Origin: Halisarca cf. caerulea
Lineage: Eukaryota; Porifera; Demospongiae; Chondrillida; Halisarcidae
Length of the DNA stretch: 64,000 nt
Assembly (NCBI GenBank): GCA_963170055.1
Contig: CAUJGJ010000037.1
Span: 646,901 to 710,900 of the forward strand
Direction of reading: 5' to 3'
The notes below the pieces were generated by a model. It saw only the letters and a list, made by a program, of their open reading frames with translations, was not told where the DNA came from and did no database searches. A program made the translations under genes and the position numbers. This document shows, piece by piece, positions 12,055 to 24,627 of this stretch (within the stretch, counting starts at the first letter, position 1; the number at the start of each line of letters is the position of its first letter).

Positions 12055-12398
12055 ATGGCGATTCCAGAAACGATAATAAATTATTTTCATTATTATGCCC
12101 TCTCCACTCATAAGGCTGGAGCAGTGGCACAGGTAGCTGAGAAGAGAAAGAAATCCAAATACTCCCACCTTGAAGGCAGTCACCACTTCGTCCCAGTTGC
12201 AGTGGAAACTCTTGGAGTCTTTGGCCCTGAAGCGAGATCTCTGATCCGAGAACTCGGACATTATTAATTTTAGAGAGGGCTAATTCTGATTCTCTGTCAC
12301 GCTATCATCTTATGTAAAGGATTACGGTGGCTGTACAGAGAGGAAATGCGGCTGCAATCTTGGCAACCCATGACGCCTCTGTGTATTCGTACACCTAA
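12055..12398 (+). mobile_element. LINE C-terminal fragment, plus strand
   Basis: GAVAQVAEKRKKSKYSHLEG, HHFVPVAVETLGVFGPEARS and, after a frame change, RITVAVQRGNAAAILATHD followed by a stop at 12396-12398. This is the well-conserved tail of the family. It abuts the minus-strand copy head to head at about 12050. The rest of the gap to ETFRF1 (12399-12778) is AT-rich with no gene seen. Confidence 0.75.
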
Positions 12399-12778
12399 CA
12401 TTACTGCTTGTGGGTGTACATGCATGTCCAGTGCCTTACTTTGTGCATGTTAGTTTGTGTGTACTGTACTGTATTGTGTATCTTCATGATAGTGTGCGTA
12501 TTGTATAGCGTAATTTCTGTATCTCATCACTAAGTATTATTACATTTATTACTATAATTATCATTGTATCATTCATTTAGTTTTACATGTAAGTGTTTCA
12601 TTTAATAATAATAATGTATATTATATACTTTTTCTTTTAATAATATTATAATATGCATGTATATATATATATACTTTATGAAAAACTATATTTATGTGTG
12701 GAAGGTTATGCATATACATAATACTGTCATAGATTTATGTATAATAATATTATGCAGTAATATAAAAACTTGCAGTAA

Positions 12779-14391
12779 TTACTCCCTATGCACAGTATTG
12801 TAGTATCGAGATTTCAGTGTTCTGTACTTTCTCAAAGAATACATTGCCTCCAATTCCTTAATCACATACTGGCCCTTATCTATAAGATTATTGATAACTT
12901 GCTTGTCTTTCACTCCTTGATTCTTCAAAAAAGCTGCTTTTGCTTTTGCCCTAAATCCTTCATAGCCAGATGGATACATTCTTCCCAAGAAAAGCAGCTG
13001 TTGGTGAGAGGAACATTTACAAATTAAGGAACAATTAAAAACACACCTATATATACAGAGAAATGCTTGAAGTATCTACAAACAAAATTGACACACGATA
13101 CAGTACAAAGCAATGACATTGTAGTACAGTGAAACCTGCCATTTAGGACACTTGAAAATCTGGACACCTGTACAAACTGAACATTAGGTTATGGTCCCTA
13201 TTCCCATACAAATAATAATGAATGACACATTGGGGCAACCCTGGAAAATCAGGGCACCTCTGTAATCAGGACACTTTTGGTGGTCCCCAAGGTGTCTGCT
13301 TTATACAGGTTTCACTGTACATGATTCATCACATTCCACTCGTTAATTTATAACTCAAGTAAAATCACACCACAGCTGCAGATCTGTACACATTATATAA
13401 AAAAAATAATTAAAGTACATTTTTAATAGTAATACAAAAGAAATGCCATACAGAAATACATATTATGTGTACTCAGTTGGGAACACACCTCTACATTATT
13501 CACGCTTACATGCGTGCATAGTACTTCTGAAGTACTATACACACGCATGTAAAATAGACTAAGTGTAGTGAATCAATGCACTGCAAGCTATAGGCATGCA
13601 TATGTGCATGCATAGGTGTGAGTATGGGGGGGGGGGGGTATATGAATAGTAGATGGTGAATTCTATAAAAATTATTTGGAGGTAGGCTCTTTCTGCCAGG
13701 TGCACAGACCTAGCTCTTTATACTTATTGCATGCAGATATTGATGATTTACTCATTAAGATGCATACTAACCTTAATGTTGATTAAACATTTGCTTGGTT
13801 GCGTGAGCATGTAAGTTTGCAAAATCGTAAGTAAAGTTAGTCTATATCACAAGTAAAAAAAAATGCTGTTGGTGGGTTTTATAATTCTGTACATACAGTG
13901 CAGTCCACATGATTCAAAATCTGGAAATAAAAGAAACAATAAGTTTGAATCAATAGGAATTTTGAATTATGGGTATCCATATGTTGCATGGCTAATGTTG
14001 GATTCCTACATATTAAATGTCATCATAACAAAATAGATGGTAAATGTTGGTTGTATAATGCTTAGATTTGGTTTCAAATGCCAAAAAAAATATCTAAAAG
14101 TATTACTACATGAAAAGATAATCATAATAATAATATTATTATACTGTACCTCAAGGAGATCAGTAACATTGAAGAGCAAGAAAGTGATCATTTAGAAAGA
14201 CTAAACTGACAGCTCTATGCTAATTAAAGTCTCCTGCTTTGGATTATTCTGCATGTTCATCCACAAAAAATTGAAAGAAGAAATTCCTTACAAATTCTAT
14301 GTACTACAAGTCTTAGACTAGTATAATATAGGGCACTGGAGTTCTATGTATATTATGTGGACTACACTCAGTCTGTATAATTTATGTAGTA

Positions 14392-14448
<57 letters not shown>

Positions 14449-14491
14449 AGCTATAAAACATACGATGTAAGAGATTTCATACTATAAATGA

Positions 14492-14553
<62 letters not shown>

Positions 14554-15264
14554 TATTAGATAGATAGATAGATAGATAGATAGATATATGTGTGTGTGTT
14601 CTAGCCAGAATTTTTCTATAGCAGGGTAGTGAGGATTATAGTCAGTAATTGCAGTACAGTGAATTCTTGCTACAATTTTTTTCCATCTATAGTCAATGTA
14701 AAGCAAAATTAACTAATCCATGCACAAAAGTGATGGATTTCTGCCCCTGTACTCATAATCCCCACGATCTCACATAATTAAAGCAGAGTGGAGAGAATAA
14801 AAGCAGGGTGGGGATAATAAAAGCAGCGTGGGGAGAATGAAAGCAGGGTATATGGGGATAATAAAAGCATGGTGGGAAAATGAAAGCAGGGTGGTACCAC
14901 CCTGCTATCCTGCTTTAGCTAAAACATATATAAAACAAATATATATATATATATATATATATGTTATAGTTATCACCCAAGTACGAGGACATTAGCTGTA
15001 ATAGATACGAGACCGAGGCGAAGCCGAGGTCGAGTAATCTATTACAGCTAATGTCCGAGTAAATTGGGTGATAACTATTTTGTCTTCCATTCCCCTACCT
15101 ACATTGCATGCATAATTGTATTCATAAGGGTGTTTTCACTTCAGAAGTAGTGTGAAGTATTAATTAATTAGTCTGGAAGCCACCACAGGGATGATATCCA
15201 TTCCCAGGGGTTGATAGCCAGAATATCACCCATGGATATCCCTAAGTTACCATGGTAATAGAAG

Positions 15265-15334
<70 letters not shown>

Positions 15335-15756
15335 CCATTTATAGTATGTATTTGCGGGTATTTTTCAATGAAATCTCTTGCATCGTATGTTTTATAGCTG
15401 GTAAATGGAAAAACTACACTATAATTATAGTATTATATACTGTAGGCCTATGCACTATATGTGTGGGATGTATTATAGGAATCTACACAGCTGCTTTTTG
15501 TCAAACTACTTTGTTCGTTTCATAACAAGTAATGCCGCCCCACGCACTCGAATCACTTGCAAAGCATTGGAGTGTAAGTGCACAGCTGAACATTCATTGA
15601 ACATACTGTTTATTGTAACTGGACAATTGTTTTGAAAACAATTGCCATATTTGGCAATTGTTTTCAAAACAATTCCTATAACTCATTTCTGTATAAATTC
15701 ATACTTCTCTATTACTATTATATAAATTCTCTATTATAAGACTTTTCTTCAAATCC

Positions 15757-15805
<49 letters not shown>

Positions 15806-16625
15806 GACGAGCGTTACACACCGGAAGTCCAAATGAAAACAATATAGGGGCTGCCTGTGGCAGCCCCTAAAAACCTGGAAAAAAAGATGTAGGGATAAAA
15901 ATTGTCAATCATCAAAAAACATTGGTACATGGCAGGGTTGTTCGGTGCCTAGGGATGCACATGCATACAGATGGACGTGCATAGGGCACAACAGGCACAG
16001 TCTAGGGATACATGGGGCTAGACAGGCATAGAATTAGGCATACATGTGGCTAGACGGGCATAGAGCTAGACAGAGGTGGGTTGGACTGGGTACAGTGTGC
16101 ATATTTAATTTCCTAAATCCTGCAGCAATAATATAAACAGGATGTAGGAACGATTATTACTTCCCTAGTTGACAAGAACCAGACATACCAGGCTGCTCCT
16201 ATTCTATGAATGGGGAGTCTATTAGAGTCTGGTTTGAGACTACTAGAATAAGGGTTTGAGTAGAACAATAGATACTATATGTTAGGTTTCAGCTGGAGTA
16301 TCTAGACTAGTATGGTAGCCATTGGACCATAGATGGCCAAACAAGATACTCTTTGACCAGTTTAAGGTAAGATCTAGAGAAGCACAGACATTCTGTCTAT
16401 AAATACACAAATACAGTAAATAGGAACCGTCCGTCAAAAGCAGTGCCCACACCAAGCTTCGATCACCCGTTACTTCTCGTCGATTATCGCTCCCTAGTTA
16501 GAGCTACCCGTCAAATCAGTAGACAATGTCATAAAAAATCCTTGTCTGTTCTGTTAATAAAGTCAGCGAGGATCGACGGGTCTTACCTCCTTATACAAGC
16601 TTAGTATTTCCTTTCTTCTGTACAT
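12779..16625 (-). CDS. ETFRF1: Electron transfer flavoprotein regulatory factor 1 (LYR family)
   Basis: Two coding exons, 16625-16587 and 12997-12779, joined in phase 0 with GTAAGA and CAG splice sites, give 85 residues (human about 90). The first exon MYRRKEILSLYKE carries the LYR-type motif, here LYK. The second has LLFLGRMYPSGYEGF and VIKELEAMYSLRKYRTLKSR, the segment most conserved in ETFRF1/LYRM5. The family is mitochondrial; ETFRF1 binds electron transfer flavoprotein and affects its FAD, usually together with the mitochondrial acyl carrier protein. An in-frame stop lies upstream of the chosen ATG. The gene starts 219 bp past the RPS2 stop on the same strand. Its 3.6 kb intron is almost entirely repeats. 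Confidence 0.9.
13127..13317. mobile_element. MITE, TA-flanked, CAGTGAAACCTG ends
   Basis: Ends CAGTGAAACCTGCC and inverted CAGGTTTCACTG with TA on both sides (13125-13126, 13318-13319). It is 191 bp, in the ETFRF1 intron, with interior phrases 'AGGACACTT' and 'TGGTCCC' typical of this family. No coding capacity. Confidence 0.85.
14394..15803. repeat. Nest of five (TA)n arrays separated by fold-back segments
   Basis: (TA)n arrays lie at 14394-14443, 14493-14552, 14939-14962, 15270-15333 and 15759-15803, with (GATA)n at 14558-14588. The segment after the first array, TTACCAGCTATAAAACATAC at about 14444, returns inverted at about 15382-15410. The segments in between hold a tandem 'AAAGCAGGGTGGGGATAAT' series (14780-14900), a palindrome (14967-15077) and a short perfect hairpin (about 15623-15676). 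No genes. Confidence 0.85.
14967..15077. repeat. Long palindrome, ATAGTTATCACCC arms
   Basis: The left arm ATAGTTATCACCCAAGTACG ... GTAATAGATACGAG faces the right arm TAATCTATTACAGCTAATGT ... TTGGGTGATAACTAT. The loop is a few bases inside 'GAGGCGAAGCCG'. Slight mismatches show some age. Confidence 0.85.
15940..16140. repeat. Dispersed repeat, 'GGCATAGAGCTAGACAGAG' family
   Basis: Contains tandem-like 'GGCTAGACAGGCATAG' phrases followed by GGTTGGACTGGGTACAGTGTG and an ATCCTGCA..AGGATGTAG hairpin. A second copy with the same order lies at 33230-33456 in a DNAI2 intron. Confidence 0.7.
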
Positions 16626-16843
16626 TTCAAGAGACCCACCTAAACAGTCTAAGAGCTTCTATAAAACCCGAGACATCCGTACGCGGCTCTGGCATCGATC
16701 TATGCTGGATCTATGGCTGGATCAATAATCTAGGATCAGAATCCACAGAAATGGCGAATTCAGAAAATTAAATTATTCAATAACGGCATAATCTAGACCT
16801 AATCTTGAGTTCTACCGATTACAATGTCCAAATCTTCGTTCCC

Positions 16844-19800
16844 TTAATATGCAGGCTTCTTGACGGGCGCCTGGGCCTTCTGGTGATTCTTTGCGAGATG
16901 ATCTGTGAATTCCTGGAAAGGCGGTTTGTTTAGCTTCTGATCTGGCCAGAAATCTGGTGTGAGGTATCTATAGGTAGCTGACATTGCTTCAAAGGTTGCT
17001 TTGGCTACACACACAAAGAATAATATACACACATTAATGAGCAAACTCACACTGCCTGTCATTGCATGTCAGAGTAACAAGTATGCAAACTACCACACAT
17101 GATCAAAGAAACTGCTGCTGATGATTGTAGTTTGTAGTCCAAAAGGTAATTACACATGTTTTGGGTGACTCTGTGAGCTCATATTAACATAATATAAAAA
17201 GTTTATCTTTAGGCACCCATAAACACATTCAACCATTCTTTGATACTGATCATAGACACTGTAATATGAAGTACTTCCAAAGTCAACCACACTTGTTAAC
17301 ACAACACAGTTTAAGTGGAGAAGACAAAATGTAAAAGTTGATGATATGACATACCAAAATTGCCCAAAGTAGCAGTCTGGCCACGAGCAGATGTCCAACA
17401 ATCGGCTACACCTGCCATTGTCAGTAGTTTCTTGGGAACAGGTGCTGACACAATGCCAGTACCGCGAGGAGCTGGAATAAGTCGAACCAAGACAGATCCA
17501 CACTTCCCAGTCACCTAATAAAGGTTATGACATGTAACATTCAAATACACACATGCAACATTAAGTAAGCATCAAAGAACACTGCCCTCTACTCCAATGA
17601 ATTCCTCAATAGTTTGATGAAAAGGGTACCACATGTACACAAAGTTGCCACAATAAGGGAACTGATAATATTTAGACAAAATACACAAATACTGTAAAAC
17701 AAAAGTAATAGCAAAAATCTATTTCATGTTATTTTTACTGGGTAACTATACACTGCCTAAAAGCATGAATGATCATTGTACATAGGCAGAAAACTACCAT
17801 TCTCTTTTGTATGAAGTTTGTAATAACGTTAGATTGAATTTAACACAATAAGCAAAAAGAAATGCATAGTTTTTTTCATTTCTGGTATGCAATAGTGGCA
17901 GAATATGTACCTATGTGTGTACATGTAAGTACACAGATATTCAACATTGGGAAACGTTCAACCAACCACATTGCACATTCTGTGACGTATCTAATTTGCA
18001 AACATTTGAGCTTGTAAATAATTCTGTCTAGTGCTTCTAAAGTAGTAAGATGGCAGTAATAGTGAACTGTATTTACAATATCTGTCCTAAAATTTGGATT
18101 TGCAAAAAATCACAATACACAATACATACACCTTGCATACTTTGCACGGCACTGTATGAGGCTGACCAATCTTGTTTCCCCAGTAGCCAAGACGAACAGG
18201 GATAACAGACAATTTGGCAAGTGTTATAGCACCTCGAATGGCAGTGGCTACCTCCTTGGAACACTTAACTCCTAAGCCCACATGTTGGTTGTGATCACCT
18301 ATAGCCACAATGGCCTTAAATCTGGTACGCTGACCAGCTCTTGTTTGCTTCTGGACAGGCATAATCTTCAAGACTTCATCTTTCAGTGATGGCCCAATAA
18401 AACGATCGATGATTTCAGTTTCCTGGAAACAGCAAAGCAAAGGCACCCAATAGTAAAATACAGACTTTATTTAAATAGAAAAATATACAATACCTTACTT
18501 TTATAGGCATGGAAAACAAGTAGATTTCCTCTAGAGTCTTGATTTTTCCATCTTTCACAAGCCTTCCCAACTTGGTAACTGGAATCCACTAAAATTAACA
18601 GAATAACACAACAATATCAACTTCCTAAAAAGGTTCAGGAATTGTTCCACAAATATCAGCTTAGACCTTAATACAAGTAGCATACTCACCAAATATTTCA
18701 TGAATTATGTGATTTTTAAAGATTGATTTTCAACTGTACTTATACTAGTGCAACTGTAGGAGAAATTGCTTTTAATAATGCATCAAGGAGTAAATCCTGA
18801 ATAGTACGTGATAACGATAGGTAGAGATACATACACAAGCTGCATGTGACATCAAGAAAATCTTGGCATCACAATTATCGAGTTTTACTACGAAAGTTGC
18901 ACGAGGCTACATAACATGCAGCAAAATGTCCACCATGAATCAGTGAGCATCTTAGCAGACTTGGATGACTGGGTCTCCGAAGCACTTTCCTGTTCAGTGC
19001 TAGTCATAGTGAAGACTATTAGTACTGCCATGCACACAATGGCCATCATTTACAGCCAACAATAACATTTTACATGCTCTTTTAATAATCTGAACCCATT
19101 TGGAAAATTGTTCAAAAATGCTTCATGAAATTCTCAGACAGCATGGTATGCGGTGATCATAAACTACACAAGCTTCTCAGTCAATGTGAAAACCATTGAG
19201 GAGTTGAATCAATAAACTTGCAAATGCCCTATACTTTGGACTATGTTTTGGATATTCCATAGCTCACAAGAGGCTGACATCCATGTGCTATTCTATACAT
19301 AATTGATATGATATTCCAGTTAGTACATAGGTTGCTAGAGCATATACCAGTGGCATATCTACCATTGAGGCAACCGAGGCAATTGCCTCGGTGAAAAAAA
19401 GACTTGACGTTTTTCATTTGCTTCAAGTTCACTCTTAGTGGGCTAAGGGACAACTTGAGATAATAAATCTGAAATATCTACAACATAATAAGTCTTAAAA
19501 GTATCGGGTACTGCCACTAGCAGAATCCTAAAGATCAAAACACAGTTCAGAGAACGCACCTCAGCTATACTCGCAAACGCCATTTTGCTTAGAGTTTGAC
19601 TTGTTATGCAATCAATTTCAATTTAGTGTATTGAGTGCTGTACTGTGCATTGCTTCATTATTGAGTACATAGACCTTGCCTCAGTGAAGAAAATAGTCTA
19701 GATACGGCCGAGGGGTCCGACACTAAGTAAAATGGTGTACGAGATTCCGGAATCTTTAAAGATTCCATAAGATTCCACAAGATTCCATATCGGATTCCGT

Positions 19801-21065
19801 AAGATTCCGTATTGGATTTTCACTGGGATTCAAAGATTCTGTAAGATTCAGCCGATGATTCCAAGATTCTGAAAGATTCGGTCGACGATTTTAAGATTCC
19901 GAGAGATTCCATCGAGTATTTTAAGATTCTTGATCTAAGATTCGAGGACTTTTTGCTGATTCTAAGATTCCTAGCAGGCTACGATTCCAAGATTCCAAGT
20001 GGGATTCCAAGCGGAACGTACAAGATTCCAAGGAGTGGCAGACCCCTCGGATTCGGCACTGTACACTGTCATTATAGCACCAGTGGGCCGCAAGACGACT
20101 GTGAATGTTATACAACCCATCCTAGCACTAGTCTCGGTCCCAGACCGATCGGCCCTATTTTTTATTATATGGACGGGCGGGAATGGTCTGGTAACATTAC
20201 GTATCAAAAGTTGTGTCAGGGAGGCAGAGTCAGCGGTGACGCAACAAACATAAAACATATAATAATTTTGACCATTATGAATGCATAAATTGTCTTGATT
20301 GACGATCGTCAGCAAGTGACAACATAATATCTATGGTAATTCCTTCAGAGCTCTGCTGGACATGTGGAGCAACTCCAACTCAGAACAGAAGAATTCTTAA
20401 CTCCCCAGTAAATATGAGAATTTTAGATCTAGAGCTCTATCATGAAATTGGAATGGTAGAAAGCTCGTTGTCGCCGCTTCTGAAGCAAATGGACCCGGGG
20501 GAATTGATTGGTTGCTGAATATACGCTACGATATGTAAACCACTCAATATAGCACAGTAGACTAGACCTTCACATTCACGGTGTTTGATGCAAAGCTGTG
20601 GAACACAAAAAGAACTTACCAAATTCAGCAGATCTAGTGCCGTGCGTGTTATAAAACTCATAGAAACCGCATTCCGCTTGGTACTATTGACTATGTATTG
20701 ACTAACAGAGAAAAAAGACATTTTAGTCTATGGTCTACGTATAATAGTCCAGGTGCAGCCAGTTCGCGTTTTCCCTGCATTGACCATGCGTTCTGCTATC
20801 TGATTGGGCGCACGATTTCGTGCGCATGACACAACTTTTGATACGCAATGTTACCAGACCGTTCCCGCCCGTCCATATAATAAAAATAAATAAATAGGGC
20901 GGATCGGTCTGGGACCGAAACTATCCTAGTACAGCAAACACTAGTTACCTCTTTGTCTTCTTTGGGGCCTCCTCGCCCTCTGCCCCTACCGCGCCCTCGT
21001 CCCCGACCCCTACCTCTAGATCTACCAAAACCTCGGCTTTCACCGGCTGGTGCAGTATCCGCCAT
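16844..21065 (-). CDS. RPS2: 40S ribosomal protein S2 (uS5)
   Basis: Core protein of the small ribosomal subunit near the decoding centre. Five coding exons, 21065-20949, 18588-18499, 18422-18141, 17514-17355 and 17004-16844, give 269 residues (human 293). The N-terminus [16 protein letters not shown] is followed by an eight-fold RG repeat, the arginine-methylation-type tail of eukaryotic S2. Then come [57 protein letters not shown] and [16 protein letters not shown], all canonical, and the end is QAPVKKPAY. All phases close. The base pattern TTTTCTTTTGTAG just before CAATG looks like a splice acceptor, so a non-coding first exon probably lies upstream, perhaps near 21330-21400. Introns carry a minisatellite and a fold-back element. 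Confidence 0.97.
19741..20036. repeat. Degenerate 'AAGATTCC' minisatellite
   Basis: About 20 imperfect copies of a roughly 8-14 bp unit built on AAGATTCC/AAGATTCTG, within the first coding intron of RPS2. Reading frames crossing it are artefacts. Confidence 0.9.
20131..20921. mobile_element. Fold-back element with about 90 bp terminal inverted repeats
   Basis: The left arm GTCTCGGTCCCAGACCGATC ... ATATGGACGGGCGGGAA ... CAAAAGTTGTGTCA (20131-20220) returns inverted at 20827-20921. A TA flanks each end (20129-20130, 20922-20923). It is 791 bp with no convincing transposase frame. It lies in an RPS2 intron, 27 bp from the exon 1 donor. Confidence 0.8.
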
Positions 21066-21858
21066 TGCTACAAAAGAAAACAAATATATTAGTACATATT
21101 TGTAAGTCATACACACGACGCTGTGCAGAAAGAGTAGCTTCAGCTAAAAATTAAAGAATACATCACAGGGATGACTCAGAATAAAAAAAACCACCAAATT
21201 CAAGACAACTAACGTAGCAGCTTTCACATCAAATGAAATAATACAAACAATTATATTAATGTAATAAGATGGAAAGTCAGAGGATTGTATTAGAGAAGCT
21301 ACTATCGCTATTTCATTCACATACGTACGTGGAGCTCCTTCTTCAAACACGTGTACGAACTTGCTGAACTGAGCATGCGCAGTATAGGAAGGGCGCTTTT
21401 CGCAATCATTTTTCCGGTCACATGTAGTCCCGCGTAGCCAGACCCATACTCGCCGTGACTGACGTCACCAGAGGCGAGTGACGCCAGTTTCCGAAAATCA
21501 CAGGGAATCAATAATGAGAGAGACACCACCATTATTGCCAAAAGTTACATTAAATCAAAATATAATCATGCATGCGGCAATAAGGGAAATCTGATATGGG
21601 GTTTAAATACCCAGGACACAGAGTTCCCGATAGAATAGATGCTGCAAAATTCATACAATAGAATAATGATCACGCATGCTGTTAATGTCAAATTCATAGT
21701 CAGATGTGGCTTTCAGCAGTGGCCACATTCATGTCTTCTACTGTCTTGATGGGATGGCCAATTCTTGATCTGTTTCCTCTTAGGCACATGATGGCAGATC
21801 TGATTAATGCAAATGATATGCGGCATCTGATCCATTTCATCGTGATGCTGTAAGGTTA

Positions 21859-22345
21859 GTCCCTCTTTTCGGCAATCATGCTAGCAATCCTCTTGTAAAC
21901 AATAGTTGCCGTTGGCCCCATTCCTCCAGATGTTGTAAAGACAAGTGGGGAAAAGGTTCCTCCTTCTACTTCCCGAACTCTCTGCTCATACGCCCTCATC
22001 TTTGCCCTCTCTTGTACTCTGTAGCATGTTGCTATGGGGGTTTTCCGATAGCTCGGTGCGAAGGGATGAAACACCCTTACATCAAAAAATGCACGCTTCC
22101 GTTTTCCCCAAAAGCTGTCAGCCACCACATCTAGGCAGGCTCCCTCTTCCCTGTTGGCTGTGGCGTATTGTAGTGATTCCCCTGATAGAGGCTGTAAGTT
22201 AGGTTCCACTCCAACATCATGACAAACGTCAGATAAAAGTTCTGCAGTAATGTCCCTTATCTCGTTATGCCTTAGTGTTGGAAAACCTCCACAAGGACAA
22301 GTTAAGGAGTGGTCTACTGAGAACGTCTGGCCACATACGCAGCTC
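21859..22345 (-). pseudogene. Retroelement C-terminal fragment with Cys-His and endonuclease-like motifs
   Basis: One open minus-strand frame reads CVCGQTFSVDHSLTC, GGFPTLRHNEIRDITAELL, GVEPNLQPLSGES, ACLDVVADSFWG, AFFDVRVFHPFAPSY, then RAYEQRVREVEGGTFSPLVF, TSGGMG and a stop. Such C-terminal blocks recur in many invertebrate genomes as uncharacterised mobile-element proteins. The C-C-H-C cluster followed by conserved R, D and D/R residues resembles the zinc knuckle plus restriction-like endonuclease end of R2-type LINEs, but that assignment is inference. No upstream RT is present, so it is a truncated copy. It differs from the 7-12 kb LINE family. Confidence 0.6.
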
Positions 22346-22399
22346 CCGAAAATGTCCCCGAAAAAGGCCGAGTGAGTCCCCGAAAATGGCAGAGCGAGA

Positions 22400-24627
22400 A
22401 TGTGTCTGAGCTTAGTCTCGTTCCAAGCCCCACTGAGCTACACCAGACTAGTCACATGATGATAATTTGTGCATGCTGTCACAGCGGTCCGCCCGGATCG
22501 ATTTTGGTCGACTAATATTGTAGCAAAAATCCATAGACTAAAAAATGGTCCGATCGTGCGAAAACTAGACCAACATCAAAACAGACTTAAGGCAAAAAGT
22601 TCAGTATGGAAGCAACAATATTAAGAAGAAATCCAATACATTATACACATAGTTGCCAGAGTATAGTCCAGTATTTATAGGATTGAATGCACTTCCTGCA
22701 ACACTCATGTGTATTGTGCTTCACCTAGTCAATTTGTTCTTGTACAAAAATGTAAAATGTACAAAAATTGTCATGATTTTGTAAGTTCTGTGTTATACTA
22801 TAAGTATTTATGCACTTTAGTTTGATGATGTTATACTTACTAGTCTAGTACTTATAATGCTCTTTATGAAAATACTACATATATTATTATACCAGGCTGA
22901 ATATATTAAATTTCTCAGTTGTCAAAAGAAATATTGTGGTAAGTAATATGCTCACATTCATATAACAGTGCAAGATATATCATACAGATGGCATGCATGC
23001 AGTGCTGAGTGTACAATCCAGGTTGTGCACTTGGCATACACTACTTCACTAGTATTTTAGTATCATTCTGGACCACTTTTACATAGGTGGACTCATGACA
23101 AAAATAGGGTAGTGTCTGACAGTATTTTTTTCAGAGAATATATCCCTGCAAATATTAACTAACATTCAGTCTGCAGCTGACCATGTCATATATAGGCTAT
23201 ACACAGGCAGGTTAGGCAGGTTAGGCACCGAGGCAGGTTTTATCTGGGGGGGGGAGGGTGCTTTTCAAACTGAGTAAGATGCACAATAGGACAACAAAAC
23301 ATGGATGACAGGATATGCTTGTCGTGATTTTGTTTTGAATCTTCTGAATCTTTGTAAATTTCTGCCATCAGTTTGAATGATTCAAAAGGCAAATGAATTG
23401 ATACACCTTAATGAATCACTTCAAAATTTCTAAATAAGCATGCTAAATTTCCAGGAACTATACTGTGCCTGACAGATACTGGCTAAATGTATGAGAGTAT
23501 GTTCTGTGGAAGAATAATTTTAAGTTACCATTCCAGTATAAAGGGGGGGGATGCTAATGTACTCAACGCACCCCCCCCCTGATTACGGGCCTGATACAAA
23601 AATTATTATCAAAGTCTAGTATATTAGTGAGTGCCATTCTGCTAGGTGCATATAGATACTGGTACACATTGTCACTTGTAAGGCTTTGAGATTCATTAAT
23701 ATTAATACTAGGGTGGCTGTTCCATCTTCTTCACTGATGAGCATCTTCTGTCATAAAAATGGTTGACAATTTACAAATTGCAATATTTGTATAATATTAA
23801 AGAATGCAGAAGGCTATAGAAATAGCTGGATGTTATGGATATTCATGAACTTCAAAATAACTTTTATGTGAATCAATATGGTAAATAGTTGTCTGTATGT
23901 ACTTCTGCCTAAGTAAATCTTCAAGTACTACTTTTGTAGAGCTCAGTTATAAAGGCTCTACTTTTTTACTTGGGTTTGTGTCTTGGGATGGTGCCGGCAC
24001 CCCAGGCACCACTTTGGATCCACTTCTGCTTTTAACTGCCAAAAGTGGTACCTCATTGTCAAACTAGTTTTGGCATGCTAAAAGTTGTCCTAAAGTTTGA
24101 CCTTTCCAGGACCAGTTTTGGTAAGAGGGGGCACTTAGCTACCAAAACTTGTCTGGCAGGACCACTTTTGGTAGGATAAAAATGATCCAAAGGTCCACTT
24201 TTGGCCAGGACCAACTATCGTAAGACAGCGCAACTGCTTTAGCATGCATGATAGACTACATGGCTATAGCACACATCACTTGAATCAGATACTTAATTCC
24301 TGTTTTACAACTCTTTCACTGACAATCACATCATGTAGGGAGTAGCCAATCCTGAGCTACTAGACTCTAGTAGTTAGTTATGCTTATAATAATCCGACCC
24401 ACACTGAATAGGTTTCATGATTTTGGCTAGAACTGTTTGACAGTGTTAAGGGCCTAAAAATGCGTACAGTAGAACTGATGCAATGGCTTCAATGTGATAG
24501 AGTTTAAGGATTAGATGAGGCGGTATCTGCTCCACAGAAAACACCGTTGTCGCTGATCTGGATTGAGTTTAAAGTCGACAATTAGGACTGGGACCGTGTC
24601 TAATCCAGTTTCTTAGCAACGGTAAAG
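22400..24627. other. Intergenic region between divergent RPS2 and DNAI2
   Basis: No gene recognised. It contains short G/C runs (about 23246-23257 and 23547-23578) and a set of degenerate 'CCACTTTTGGTAGGA' phrases in both orientations at about 24010-24200. The last few hundred bases should hold the DNAI2 promoter, but I recognise no specific site. Confidence 0.5.

Noticed and set aside
20796..21116. A separate Arg-Gly-rich gene on the minus strand
   Set aside because: It is RPS2 exon 1 read into its flanking intron and 5' region.
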